Shown: positions 29,066 to 37,964 of the stretch, one piece after another
How the letters are laid out: the number at the start of each line of letters is the position of its first letter
Numbering within the stretch: position 1 is the stretch's first letter
From: Clostridia bacterium
GTDB taxonomy: Bacteria; Bacillota; Clostridia; Christensenellales; Aristaeellaceae
Assembly (NCBI GenBank): GCA_017936375.1
Contig: JAGBFR010000057.1
Location: 1-38,139, forward strand
DNA: 38,139 bases
Direction of reading: 5' to 3'
Program-made: the position numbers and the translations under genes
Notes under the pieces: generated by a model
Seen by the model: only the letters and a program-made list of their open reading frames with translations
The model's database searches: none
What the model was told of the DNA's origin: nothing

Positions 29066-29593
29066 TCATTCCTTCCGGCGAAGCATGCGGCACAGGAGCT
29101 CCGCCAGCTGCTCCGGCGTTTCCCTGAAATCCCGCTCGGTCCATACCTTCAGCAGGCCGACCGGCACCGCCTTGAAGTACTCCCTCAGATAGTCGTCGTC
29201 GACCTCATCATGCGGAAAGAGGCTGTCCTTCTCTTCATTATATACCTGCTCCCAGTATGCGTACATATCGTCGAACACGGAGAACATCCGGTTTCGCTCC
29301 AGCACTTTGAGCAGCTCGCGCGAATACGGCATATACCGGAAAAAATCCGTGATCGCATCCTGCATGTCATGCGGCACATAGCCCCGGCTCTGATACTGGG
29401 CGATATCCCGGATCAGCATATACCGGATGACGTCCCGCTTCGTCTCAAAATTCCTGTAAAACGTCGCGCGGGCAATCTGCGCCTCCTGGCAGATCTGCGT
29501 GATGGTGATCTCGTCAAACAGCTCCCGCTCAAGAAGCCGGAGTACGCTCGCCGTGATCTGATTCCTCGCCCTTGACGGTGGCTTCTCCCTCAT
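29066..29593 (-). CDS. TetR/AcrR-family transcriptional regulator
   Basis: Start chosen at ATG 29593 (MREKPPSRARNQITASVLRL); an earlier GTG at 29623 lies inside a hairpin. No good ribosome site is visible, so the start is uncertain; 175 residues. The N-terminal HTH reads LFDEITITQICQEAQIARAT, FYRNFETKRDVIRYML, typical of TetR proteins. The rest is a helical ligand domain without recognisable specificity. It diverges from the NlpC/P60 gene and may bind the 20-bp inverted repeat at 29616-29660. Confidence 0.85.
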   Translation of the reverse strand: MREKPPSRARNQITASVLRLLERELFDEITITQICQEAQIARATFYRNFETKRDVIRYMLIRDIAQYQSRGYVPHDMQDAITDFFRYMPYSRELLKVLERNRMFSVFDDMYAYWEQVYNEEKDSLFPHDEVDDDYLREYFKAVPVGLLKVWTERDFRETPEQLAELLCRMLRRKE

Positions 29594-29615
29594 CGTGTAA
29601 TCCAGCAAAAGATGC

Positions 29616-29660
29616 AAAAGCACCTCCAGTCGTAGTTATCCTACAACTGGAGGTGCTTTT
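29616..29660. promoter_or_regulatory. Long inverted repeat between tetR-like and NlpC/P60 genes
   Basis: Two 20-bp arms (29616-29635 and 29641-29660) with one mismatch and a 5-nt loop; the outer part reads AAAAGCACCTCCAGT. A T run follows on the plus strand. Since both flanking genes point away from it, it is more likely an operator or a leader structure than an ordinary terminator. Confidence 0.65.
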
Positions 29661-29732
29661 TCCAATGTCCATTTTCAGTGGAATACTTCAGACCGCACAT
29701 GGCGTTTTTCTTTCCCCCCGGGATGGAACGAT

Positions 29733-29760
29733 TTGACAGCTTCGTCATATATGGTATACT
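29733..29760 (+). promoter_or_regulatory. Promoter of the first NlpC/P60 gene
   Basis: TTGACA (29733-29738), 16 bp, TATACT (29755-29760), 40 bp before the ATG at 29800. Confidence 0.8.
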
Positions 29761-29799
29761 GGATACATCAGCAAAGGATACGCCGCAGGGAGGGATATC

Positions 29800-31638
29800 A
29801 TGCGAGGGAGAAAGCCGCTTCATCGGGCCGCGTGCGCAGCGCTGTGCCTCGCCCTGTGCATGACGATGCTCCTCGCCCCCGCCATGGCGGAGAAGCTGGC
29901 GCGGCCTGTCATGAAGGTCGCCGCCGACGGGCCAAGCGGCCAGCCGGCGCTGACATGGGGATCCATCCCCGGCACGGTCCACTACCGGGTCTACCGCTCG
30001 GGCAACGGCGCGGACTTTGAGCACATCGCCTCTGTGAGCGGCACAGCCTACACCGACACGAACGCCGCCGTGGGCCGCACCTACGTCTACCGCATCCGCG
30101 CGGTGGCGGCGGACGAAAACGACAACTCCCCCTATTCCGAGGAGAAGGGCATCACCTGCGCGCTGCCCTGCCCCGTCGTGCGCGTCGCGCAGAACCCGCA
30201 AAACGGACGGCAGAAGCTGACATGGTCGCGCATAGAGGACGCAAGGGAATACGCCATCTACCGCGCCGGGCCCGGCGAGAGCGAGTACCGGCACGTCAAG
30301 ACCACGGTGAAGACCGGCTGGACGGACACGGACGCCGCGCTCGGCCGCACCTATACCTACCGCGTGCGCGCGCTGGGCAGCCAGCCGTCGCTCAATTCCG
30401 CGCTGTCGGAGGCGGTCACGGGCTGCTATGAGCTGCTGGATACCGTCGTCCTCACCGGGGAGACGGACGAGAGCGGCCGCCCCGCGCTCAAGTGGAACAA
30501 GGCCGCCGGCGCCGTGCGTTACAGGCTCTACCGCAGGCTGGGCCGGGACGGAGAATACACCCTCCTCGAGCAGCTGGCCAAGCAAAAGACCACCGACACG
30601 GACGCGCCCCCCGGCGTCGCCTGCTACTACAAGGTCATCGCCTACGGTGAGGACGGCGAGCGCGTGGGCGCCTCCGAGCCCGTCTGCATCGAGACGGCGG
30701 CGCGGGCGGGCGAGCACCTGCTCAAGCGGTATGTGAATGTGCCGTCCGTCGACCTGTACAAGTCGCTGCACGCCGGGCACAAGCTCCTCTCTGCGCGCTA
30801 CATGGACGCCATCACCCTCTGGGAGGGCAGCGAAGCAGAGGAAAACGGCCGCTGCCGGGTCATCTACGGCGGGCAGGCGCTCTATCTCGACACAAAGGAC
30901 CGGGACGAAAACCTGACACGCGAGAAACGCAGCTACGCCTACACGGGCCAGACCGCCATCCAGCAGGAGGTCATCGACCTCGCGCTCACGATCAGCGAGG
31001 ATTGGACGACGACCTACGCCCACGGGCAGTCCAACGGCGTGCCGGACGGAGACGGCGTATACGGCTTTGACTGCACGGGCTTGGTCAAGTACATCTTCAC
31101 CACCGTCATGCAGGAGCGCATCCCGGCATACAGGCTCTACGCCGGCATCGACACGCTCTACGGCATGACGAGCATCTGCAACGAGGGCTACCCGGGCGAG
31201 GTAAAGGTCGTGCGCGTATCGCGTGACAACCTGCAGCCGGGCGACGTGCTCTTCTTCACCAGCTATGCCGACGGCCGCACGAGCACCGAGATCGGGCACT
31301 GCGGCATCTATCTGGGGAATAATGAATTCGTCCACAGCACCTCCGCGTGGGAGGACGCCGTGTGCATCATCCCGCTGGAGGACGAGTACCGGCACAACCT
31401 CAAGGCCGTCAAGCGCTACCTGCCCGCGCAGATCATCCCCGCCGATACGCCGGTCGTCATCGACGGCCCGTACAACCGCTACAAGGTCTACGCCGCGAAA
31501 TCCGCCGAAGCCGAGGTGATCGCCAAGCCCCGCCAGGGCGACGCGCTGACCCTCCTGTACACCGACAACGGCAGCTGGGCCTACGTCCGCACGCAGGACG
31601 GCGTGGAGGGGTTCATCCTCGCCAGCCATCTGAAGTGA
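29800..31638 (+). CDS. Secreted NlpC/P60 peptidase with fibronectin-III and SH3b domains
   Basis: 612 residues, start behind GGGAGG. A signal peptide (RAACAALCLALCMTMLLAPA, cleavage near AMA-EK at residue 30) is followed by three fibronectin type III-like modules (about residues 35-310; each has ALTW/KLTW...YRVYR and a TYVYRIRA strand), an SH3b-like segment, the NlpC/P60 catalytic domain (about 390-530) and a C-terminal SH3-like tail. Catalytic residues: Cys425 (YGFDCTGLV), His500 (EIGHCGIYLG) and His512 (EFVHST). Such enzymes cut peptidoglycan stem peptides outside the cell and act in wall remodelling or separation. Its catalytic and SH3 parts are closely similar to 32354-33634. Confidence 0.9.
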   Translation: MRGRKPLHRAACAALCLALCMTMLLAPAMAEKLARPVMKVAADGPSGQPALTWGSIPGTVHYRVYRSGNGADFEHIASVSGTAYTDTNAAVGRTYVYRIRAVAADENDNSPYSEEKGITCALPCPVVRVAQNPQNGRQKLTWSRIEDAREYAIYRAGPGESEYRHVKTTVKTGWTDTDAALGRTYTYRVRALGSQPSLNSALSEAVTGCYELLDTVVLTGETDESGRPALKWNKAAGAVRYRLYRRLGRDGEYTLLEQLAKQKTTDTDAPPGVACYYKVIAYGEDGERVGASEPVCIETAARAGEHLLKRYVNVPSVDLYKSLHAGHKLLSARYMDAITLWEGSEAEENGRCRVIYGGQALYLDTKDRDENLTREKRSYAYTGQTAIQQEVIDLALTISEDWTTTYAHGQSNGVPDGDGVYGFDCTGLVKYIFTTVMQERIPAYRLYAGIDTLYGMTSICNEGYPGEVKVVRVSRDNLQPGDVLFFTSYADGRTSTEIGHCGIYLGNNEFVHSTSAWEDAVCIIPLEDEYRHNLKAVKRYLPAQIIPADTPVVIDGPYNRYKVYAAKSAEAEVIAKPRQGDALTLLYTDNGSWAYVRTQDGVEGFILASHLK

Positions 31639-31750
31639 GCGGCGCGCTTATGTATCCGTAGTACACGTTATTCTATCTCCCCGTGGTATCCTATGCTCAC
31701 AGGGAAGCACCCGAACAAAACGCCATCCCACACAAAAAGGAGTGTTGAAT

Positions 31751-32218
31751 ATGAGCCACATGGAAGACCTGATGCGCAAGACGATTGAGTACCTCGATTC
31801 CCAGAACTGGCACTACAAGCTCAACGAGAATCGCAGCAACGTGATCGAGATGAGCATGGGCATCAAGTCCAAGCTCAAGAGCGTGCGCATGCTGATCGTC
31901 GTGGAGGAGGCCGGCATCCAGTGCTTCGGCGTCTGCCCGATGAACGCGAGCCCCGACGTCTACCCGCAGGTCGTGGAATTCCTGACCCGCGCGAACTACA
32001 ACCTCAAGGTCGGCAAGTTCGAATTCGACTACAACGACGGCGAGATCCGCTACCAGACCTACCTCCCCTGCAAGGAGACCGACCCGCACATCAAGGACAT
32101 CGAGCGCGTGGTCGACGTGCCGTTCCTGATGATGCAGATGTACGGCGACGGCCTGGCGAAGAACCTGATGGGCTTCGGCGATCCGGAGAACGACATCAAG
32201 GCCATCGAGAAGAAGTAA
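31751..32218 (+). CDS. YbjN-like protein
   Basis: Start chosen at ATG 31751 (AGGAG 8 bp upstream) over a GTG three codons earlier; 155 residues. Alternating strands and helices such as IEYLDSQNWHYKLNENRSNV, RMLIVVEEAGIQCFGVCPMN, VEFLTRANYNLKVGKFEFDY follow the YbjN fold, a type III secretion-chaperone-like fold seen in many bacteria. Cytoplasmic; molecular role unknown. It lies between the two NlpC/P60 genes and ends in a duplicated-type terminator. Confidence 0.75.
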   Translation: MSHMEDLMRKTIEYLDSQNWHYKLNENRSNVIEMSMGIKSKLKSVRMLIVVEEAGIQCFGVCPMNASPDVYPQVVEFLTRANYNLKVGKFEFDYNDGEIRYQTYLPCKETDPHIKDIERVVDVPFLMMQMYGDGLAKNLMGFGDPENDIKAIEKK

Positions 32219-32231
32219 ATCACCTGCGCAG

Positions 32232-32264
32232 CTGGCTGCGGGCATTGCCCCGCGGCCGGTTTTT
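32232..32264 (+). terminator. Terminator of the YbjN-like gene
   Basis: CTGGCTGCGGG pairs with CCCGCGGCCGG (with G-T pairs) around CATTGC, then TTTTT. Nearly the same sequence ends the next gene at 33644-33678. Confidence 0.8.
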
Positions 32265-32282
32265 GCATCCCTCGTGCGCGGC

Positions 32283-32311
32283 TTGAAGAAACCCCGGTCC
32301 TGTTGTATAAT
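32283..32311 (+). promoter_or_regulatory. Promoter of the second NlpC/P60 gene
   Basis: TTGAAG (32283-32288), 17 bp, TATAAT (32306-32311). Confidence 0.8.
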
Positions 32312-32353
32312 GCAGAAAAGCACACCATTGCGCGCCCGAAAGGATGTAACAAT

Positions 32354-33634
32354 ATGAAGCGGCTTCTTCCCCTGATTGCTCTGTCCGCTGCGCTGTGCGC
32401 GGGCGCCTGTCCTGCGCAGGCGGCGCAGCTTGCCCTGCCCTCCTCACTGCCCGTCATTGAGGAAGAGACGTTCTCCGGCGTCGGCGCGGCGGACGCGGTC
32501 ATCATCACCGAGGGCACTGCGGAAATCCGCAGCCGCGCCTTTGCCGGCAGCCCGATCCGCTCAATCATCCTCCCTGCCTCGGTCAGCTTCATCGCGCCGG
32601 ACGCCTTTGACGGCTGCAGCCTGCTCACGTTCTCCGCGCCGGAGGGCAGCTATGCGCACGCCCGCTGCCTGGAGCTCGGGCTGACTGAGACCCCGGCAAA
32701 CCCCGAAACCGAGGCGACGCGCTACGTCAGCGTGCCCAAGATCAAGCTCTACACGCAGCCCAGCGCAACCTCCGCCTCGCGCTATGCCCGGTATATGGAC
32801 CGGCTGGAGCTGGGCGAGTGCGTCTCCCGGACGGACGCCGCCGCGTGGTACGCCGTGCTCGACGGCGGGGAGACGATGTACGTGCGCATCGAGCACGACC
32901 GCCCCGTCCTCACGACCAGGAGAAGTTCATACGCCTACCCGGCACAGAACGCTGCCCAGCGCGGGGTCATCGATCTGGCGCTCACCATCAGCGAGCGGTG
33001 GGCGACCACCTACGCGCACGGGCAATCCGATGGCGTGCCGGATGAAAACGGCCTATACGGCTTTGACTGCTCGGGGCTGGTGCGCTACCTCTTCTCCATA
33101 GTCATGGCACAGCGCGTCCCGCTGTATACCGTCCCCGCCGACCTGACCAAGCTCTATGAGCTGGACATCCTCATCAACGCAGGGCTGCCCGGGGAAACGC
33201 CGGTCATCGACGTCCCGTATGACGAGCTGCAGGCAGGCGACGTGCTCTTCTTCTCCAGCCGCGCCGACGGCAGCGCCTCCACCGAGGTCGCGCACTGCGG
33301 CGTCTATCTGGGTAATGGCGAGTTCGTCCACGCTACCTCGGAGTGGGAGGATGCGGTCTGCATCATGCCGCTCACGGAGAGCTTCCTTGACAACCTGCGC
33401 GGTGCGCGCCGCTACCTGCACGAGACGCTCGTCCCCGCCAACACGCAGGCCACCATCACCGGCCCCTACATGGGCTACAAGGTCTATTCCGAAAAAGACG
33501 TCGATTCCGAGCTGGTGACCACCGTGCGCGAGGGCAGTGCGGCGCTCATCCTTTACACCGACAGCACCATCTGGGCATATGTCCGCCTTGAGGACGGCAC
33601 AGAGGGCTACATGCTCAAGCAATATCTCCAATGA
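32354..33634 (+). CDS. Secreted NlpC/P60 peptidase with LRR-like and SH3 domains
   Basis: Start at 32354 (MKRLLPLIALSAAL; AAAGGATG upstream); 426 residues. A signal peptide (to about residue 23, AQA) precedes a short BspA/LRR_5-type stretch (SLPVIEEETFSGVGAADAVI, IRSRAFAGSPIRSIILPASV), an SH3b segment (VSVPKIKLYTQPSATSASRY), the NlpC/P60 domain with Cys239, His314 and His326, and a C-terminal SH3 tail. It is a paralogue of 29800-31638 with the fibronectin modules replaced by LRR-like repeats. Predicted peptidoglycan endopeptidase. The LRR stretch resembles the repeats of the 274-2988 protein. Confidence 0.9.
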   Translation: MKRLLPLIALSAALCAGACPAQAAQLALPSSLPVIEEETFSGVGAADAVIITEGTAEIRSRAFAGSPIRSIILPASVSFIAPDAFDGCSLLTFSAPEGSYAHARCLELGLTETPANPETEATRYVSVPKIKLYTQPSATSASRYARYMDRLELGECVSRTDAAAWYAVLDGGETMYVRIEHDRPVLTTRRSSYAYPAQNAAQRGVIDLALTISERWATTYAHGQSDGVPDENGLYGFDCSGLVRYLFSIVMAQRVPLYTVPADLTKLYELDILINAGLPGETPVIDVPYDELQAGDVLFFSSRADGSASTEVAHCGVYLGNGEFVHATSEWEDAVCIMPLTESFLDNLRGARRYLHETLVPANTQATITGPYMGYKVYSEKDVDSELVTTVREGSAALILYTDSTIWAYVRLEDGTEGYMLKQYLQ

Positions 33635-33643
33635 CATCACCAG

Positions 33644-33678
33644 CCGGCTGCGGGCATTGCCCCGTGGCCGGTTTTTTT
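33644..33678 (+). terminator. Terminator of the second NlpC/P60 gene
   Basis: An 11-bp stem, CCGGCTGCGGG with CCCGTGGCCGG, around CATTGC, then seven T's. The T run also forms part of the next gene's -35 box. Confidence 0.88.
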
Positions 33679-33705
33679 GCTTTTCCCCCGCCGCCATGCT
33701 ATAAT
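33677..33705 (+). promoter_or_regulatory. Promoter of sbcDC
   Basis: TTGCTT (33677-33682), 17 bp, TATAAT (33700-33705), abutting the upstream terminator. Confidence 0.75.
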
Positions 33706-33739
33706 AGAGCCACTCAAACCAATCCCCGGGAGGGCTTTT

Positions 33740-34873
33740 ATGAAGATCCTGCATACATCGGACTGGCACTTCGGCATGCCCGTGGGCACGGGCAGCTACG
33801 AGGCGTGCCAGCGCCATTTCCTCTCTCAGCTGCGCGAGGTCATCCTGCGCGAAAATGTGGGCGCAGTCCTGCTGGCGGGCGACGTATACGACGCGGGCAT
33901 CGTCTCGGCAGACGCCATCCGCATCTACAACGACGCGGCGACCATGCTCTGCATGGAGCTGGGCGTGCAGCTGATCGTCATCGCCGGCAATCATGACAGC
34001 GCGGCGCGCCTGTCCGCCTGCCGGGAGCTGCTCGCCGCCGCCGGCCTGCATGTGAACGGACGGCTCACGCGGGACGTCGAGCCCGTGCTGCTGGACGGCG
34101 GGAAGGTCGCGGTCTATCCGCTGCCCTTCTTCACGCGGGACGCGGCGGAGGCGCTCTTCCCCGAAAAGAAGAGCGAGATCCGCTCGACCGAGACGGCGTA
34201 CATGGCCGTCTGCGATCACATCCGCGAGACGATGGATCCCGCGCGCCGCAACATCGTGATGGCACACGCGATGGTCGTCGGCGCGGAATTGTCGGATTCG
34301 GACCGCTCCGCGCGCGTGGGCATGGCCGCGGCTGTGTCGAAGGACGTCTTTGCCGGGTTTGACTACGTGGCGCTCGGCCACATCCACAAGCCGCAGGTCG
34401 TCGCGCCGCACGTGCGCTACAGCGGCAGCCCGCTCAAGTACTCCTTCGGCAGCGAGGAGACGCAGGAGAAGGGCGTGGTGCTCATCGACACGGAGGACAT
34501 GAGCCAGCGCTTCATCCCCCTGCCCCCGCTTCGCGACAGGGCCAGCGCCGAGGGCACGCTCGACGAGCTGATGGCGCGCGAGGATCTGCAGGATCAGTAC
34601 CTGAAGCTCACGGTCACGGACCGCTACGCCGGGCTGGATCTGCTCGCGCAGCTCCGCGAGCGATTCCCCAATGTGCTGGAGGTCTACGGCAAGCATCTGG
34701 AGGATCAGGAATCGGCCACCGCGCTCTCCGTGGAGGAGCTCGAGCGCATGGACGAGACGGATATCATGAAGAAATTCATGGCGGAGAACTTTGGCTGTGA
34801 GCCCACGGCGGCGCAGCTTTCGCTCTTTGCCGATGTGCTCGCATGGAGCGAGGAGGAGGGTGAGCTGTCATGA
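33740..34873 (+). CDS. sbcD: Exonuclease SbcD (Mre11-like nuclease subunit)
   Basis: Start at 33740 behind GGGAGGG; the frame is open upstream only into the promoter. 377 residues, normal for SbcD. The Mre11 phosphodiesterase motifs are in order: LHTSDWHFG (I), LLAGDVYDAG (II), VIAGNHDSAA (III), VMAHAMV (IV), GHIHKPQ (V). With SbcC it forms an ATP-dependent, Mn-dependent nuclease that opens hairpins and protein-blocked DNA ends during repair and replication. It overlaps sbcC by ATGA, so the subunits are coupled. Confidence 0.96.
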   Translation: MKILHTSDWHFGMPVGTGSYEACQRHFLSQLREVILRENVGAVLLAGDVYDAGIVSADAIRIYNDAATMLCMELGVQLIVIAGNHDSAARLSACRELLAAAGLHVNGRLTRDVEPVLLDGGKVAVYPLPFFTRDAAEALFPEKKSEIRSTETAYMAVCDHIRETMDPARRNIVMAHAMVVGAELSDSDRSARVGMAAAVSKDVFAGFDYVALGHIHKPQVVAPHVRYSGSPLKYSFGSEETQEKGVVLIDTEDMSQRFIPLPPLRDRASAEGTLDELMAREDLQDQYLKLTVTDRYAGLDLLAQLRERFPNVLEVYGKHLEDQESATALSVEELERMDETDIMKKFMAENFGCEPTAAQLSLFADVLAWSEEEGELS

Positions 34874-37521
34874 AGCCTGTATCGCTTGAATTCCAGTGCT
34901 TCGGCCCGTACATGGAACGCCAGCGCGTCGACTTTGAGCGGCTCGAGCGCAGCGGCCTCTTCCTCATCTGCGGCGAGACGGGCGCGGGCAAGTCGACCAT
35001 CCTCGACGCGATCTGTTACGCGCTCTACGGCAAGTCCTCCGGCGGCCTGCGCGGCGACATTGAGGTCATGCGCTGCAAGCTCGCCGGGCGCGAGGACGTC
35101 ACCAGCGTGGAATTCACATTCGACTGCGGCGGGGAGCGCTACCGCTTCGTCCGCAGCATGCGCATGTCCCGCAAAAACATGAACTACGATTTCGCCTGCC
35201 AGATCCTGAAGGACGGCGAGTTCGTCCCGATTATTGAAAACGCGAAGGCCACCTTCATGAACCAGAAGGCGCAGGAAATCATCGGCCTGACGTACGAGCA
35301 GTTCCGTCAGGTCATCATCCTGCCGCAGGGCCAGTTTGAAAAGCTGCTCGTCTCCGACTCGACGGAGAAGGAAAAGATCCTCGTCTCCCTCTTCGGGGCG
35401 GATCGCTGGCAGCGCATCGCCGAGGAGCTCTACCGCCGGGTGATGGAGCGCGACACGGCGCTCAAAAACGAAAAGGCCGCCGTCGCCGCCAAGCTGAAGG
35501 AATACGGCTGCGAGGCGCTGGACGCGCTCGGGGAGAAGCTGACGCAGCAGCAGGCGCTTGAGGCGCAGCTCGCCGCGCAAATCACCGTCGAGGGCGAGGC
35601 GGCCGCCGCGCACAGGAAGGCGCGCGAGGCCGCGCTGCTGATCGACAAGGAATTTGCCCAGCTGCGCACGCTCGAAAAAGACCAGCAGAATCTCGCCGGG
35701 CAGGCTGCGGGCTTTGAAAACACGGAGCGGCGGCTCGCCCTCGCGGCAAAGACCGAGCCCATCCTGCCCATGCATCGGGCGCTTGGGGAGGCCAAGGCGC
35801 TGCTCGCCCGCCGCGAACGGGAAGCCAGCGCCGCACAGGATGCATACGCCCGGGCGCAGACCGCATACGCCGCCGCCGCCGATATGCGCGAAAAGGTTGA
35901 GGCGAACAGGGAGAAATACGCCCGCATCCGCGAGCTGATCGCCCTGATGGAGAGCAAGCGCCCCGTCTATACGGCCATCGAATCGCTGCAGAAGGCGCTG
36001 AATCAGGCCGAGCGTGCGCTCTCTGACCGCGCAGCTGCGTACAAAAAGGCAGAAAGCGAGGCCGCGCTATGCACATCCGCGCTCGAGCGCGCATTCCGCA
36101 CGCAGAATGAGGCCATCGCCGACCAGCAGCATGCGCAGGAGCAATACCGCCTCGGCATCGGCGGCGAGCTTGCACAGGCGCTTGAAACGGGTAAGCCCTG
36201 CCCCGTCTGCGGCAGCCTGCATCACCCCGCCCCGGCGCAGCCTGCCGCGCAGCGTGTGACCGACGCGCAGCTCAAAGCGCTCACCGACGCCGTCGCGCAG
36301 GCCGGAGAGCGTGCCAACATCGCCATGCAGCGGCGCACCAACGCCGACGCGACGCTCGCCAACGCCCAGCGCCTGCACCAGCGTGCCGAGCAGGAGGCCG
36401 TCGCAGCGCGGCGCGACCATGAGAACGCGCTCGCCCAGCGGATAGAGGGCTATGACACGCTGCCCGCGCTGGCTGCAGAGATCGACAGATATCAAAAATC
36501 CTGCGACAATTACGAAGCCAAGGCCCGCTCCTGTGTCCGCGATTACGAAGCGGCGCAGACGGCGCTCGCCACAGCGCAGGCCGCGCAGGAAGCCGCGCAG
36601 GCGGAGCTTGCCGCCGCCAGGCAAAATGCGGACGCATGCGCCGCCGCCTTTGCCGAGGCACTGGCGGCCGCGGGCTTTGAGAGCGACAAGCAGTTTGCCG
36701 CCGCATGCCTTGACCCCGCCGAGCGCGACAGGCAGCGCTCCGCCCTCGCGCAGTACCGCGCGCGCGTGCAGGACAACGCCGCCGCCCTCGCCAGCCAGCG
36801 GGAGAGGCTCGCCGGGCAGGAGGCGCCGGACATGAAGGCGCTCGACGAAAACCTTAAGCAGGCGGAGGCCGCGCACAAGGCCGCCGTCGCCCAGCACGCC
36901 ACGGCGCAGGAGCTCGCCGCGCGCATGAAGCGCGACCACGCCTCCCTGACCGCGCGCACCGAGGCCTATGCCGCCGCGCGCCTTGAAACCGACGCGGACA
37001 TCGAATTCGCCGGGCGGCTGCGAGGCCGCTCGGGCAGCAGCCTGCAGCGCTATGTGCTGGGCGTGATGCTGACCTCGATCACCGTGCAGGCCAATCTGCT
37101 GCTGCGCCGCGTCTACGGCGGGCGCTACCAGCTGCACAGGACGGACGCCATCGCGGGCTCCGGGCGCAAGGGCGGCCTCGAACTGGAGGTCTACGACGCG
37201 CAGAACAACGAGCGCCGCAGCGTGACCACGCTCTCCGGCGGCGAAAAATTCCTCGTCGCGCTGAGCCTGGCCATCGGCCTGTCGACCGTCGTGCAGGCGC
37301 AGGGCAGCGGCATCCGGCTGGAAGCGATGTTCATCGACGAGGGCTTCGGCTCGCTCGACCGCGAGTCCGTTGGCGATGCGCTTGAGGTGCTCGCCGGCAT
37401 CCAGCGCACCAGCGGCGTGGTGGGCATCATCTCCCACGTCGAGCAGCTCGCCGAGACCATCCCGACGAAGCTGGAGATCGTCAAGAGCGAAAAGGGCAGC
37501 CGGATCGTGGAGAGAGGGTGA
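34870..37521 (+). CDS. sbcC: Exonuclease SbcC (Rad50-like ATPase subunit)
   Basis: 883 residues, start in the ATGA overlap with sbcD. Walker A GETGAGKST (residues 35-43), Q-loop region RQVIILPQGQFEKLL, long Ala/Glu-rich coiled coils, a central zinc hook CPVC (Cys444, Cys447), then the signature TLSGGEKFLVALSLAIGL (from about 786) and Walker B EAMFIDEGFGSLD. A little shorter than Escherichia coli SbcC (1,048), with shorter coils. ATP binding by the heads controls the SbcD nuclease; the hook joins two complexes. A repeat starts 3 bp after the stop. Confidence 0.96.
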   Translation: MKPVSLEFQCFGPYMERQRVDFERLERSGLFLICGETGAGKSTILDAICYALYGKSSGGLRGDIEVMRCKLAGREDVTSVEFTFDCGGERYRFVRSMRMSRKNMNYDFACQILKDGEFVPIIENAKATFMNQKAQEIIGLTYEQFRQVIILPQGQFEKLLVSDSTEKEKILVSLFGADRWQRIAEELYRRVMERDTALKNEKAAVAAKLKEYGCEALDALGEKLTQQQALEAQLAAQITVEGEAAAAHRKAREAALLIDKEFAQLRTLEKDQQNLAGQAAGFENTERRLALAAKTEPILPMHRALGEAKALLARREREASAAQDAYARAQTAYAAAADMREKVEANREKYARIRELIALMESKRPVYTAIESLQKALNQAERALSDRAAAYKKAESEAALCTSALERAFRTQNEAIADQQHAQEQYRLGIGGELAQALETGKPCPVCGSLHHPAPAQPAAQRVTDAQLKALTDAVAQAGERANIAMQRRTNADATLANAQRLHQRAEQEAVAARRDHENALAQRIEGYDTLPALAAEIDRYQKSCDNYEAKARSCVRDYEAAQTALATAQAAQEAAQAELAAARQNADACAAAFAEALAAAGFESDKQFAAACLDPAERDRQRSALAQYRARVQDNAAALASQRERLAGQEAPDMKALDENLKQAEAAHKAAVAQHATAQELAARMKRDHASLTARTEAYAAARLETDADIEFAGRLRGRSGSSLQRYVLGVMLTSITVQANLLLRRVYGGRYQLHRTDAIAGSGRKGGLELEVYDAQNNERRSVTTLSGGEKFLVALSLAIGLSTVVQAQGSGIRLEAMFIDEGFGSLDRESVGDALEVLAGIQRTSGVVGIISHVEQLAETIPTKLEIVKSEKGSRIVERG

Positions 37522-37523
37522 AG

Positions 37524-37727
37524 AACCTCATCCGTCTGCCCTTCGGGCAGCCCAGTCCGGAAGGACGCAGGAGATTGTGGGCGGGCTGGGCACCGAAGCC
37601 GAGCGCGCCCGGTGGGCGCATTGGGCGAGGCGGAGCGTGGGGAACCGCAAGGAGCGATGGAACATCGCGACTATGCGGGCTCCCCGGAGGGGCCCAGCAA
37701 AGTCGTAACCCTGCCACACCTTCCCCC
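37524..37727. repeat. CTCATCCG/CTTCCCC repeat interrupted by a second repeat segment
   Basis: AACCTCATCCGTCTGCCC and its hairpin (37524-37550) match the start of the family at 15986 and 11533; the matching second half, CCACACCTTCCCCC, appears only at 37714-37727. The roughly 163 bp in between contain TGTGGGCGGGC and GGCCCAGCAAAGTCG, related to the segment after 11600. No gene is convincing here. Confidence 0.6.
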
Positions 37728-37838
37728 ATCCTGCGGATGATCCCCCTCCCTATGGTTATCATGCAAAAAGCGCTCCCCGCAGTGAGGGGTGATGGAAAGG
37801 AAGGAGTTATCCTTCACTTTACAACCCAAGAAATGCCG
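37728..37838. other. Intergenic stretch between repeat and terminator
   Basis: No gene seen. CTCCCCGCAGTGAGGGG near 37771-37788 is a weak hairpin. Confidence 0.4.
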
Positions 37839-37873
37839 AAAGCAGCAAACCCGCTAAGGCTTGCTGCTTTTTG
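37839..37873 (+). terminator. Rho-independent terminator
   Basis: AAAGCAGCAA pairs with TTGCTGCTTT, then TT-G. Probably the end point of the sbcDC transcript, some 320 bp after sbcC. Confidence 0.75.
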
Positions 37874-37949
37874 TTCTGCGTGATAGAATGAAAGCGACAA
37901 ACTTGAATTTGTGGAGATAACCATTGAAAATTGAGTTGTAATGCGATTG

Positions 37950-37964
37950 GCAACTTTAAGTTGC
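37950..37964. promoter_or_regulatory. Candidate operator upstream of the XRE gene
   Basis: GCAACTT-T-AAGTTGC, a perfect 7-bp inverted repeat with one central base, about 75 bp before the regulator's start. No strong promoter was seen; TAAAAT at 38009 is a possible -10 box. Confidence 0.5.
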
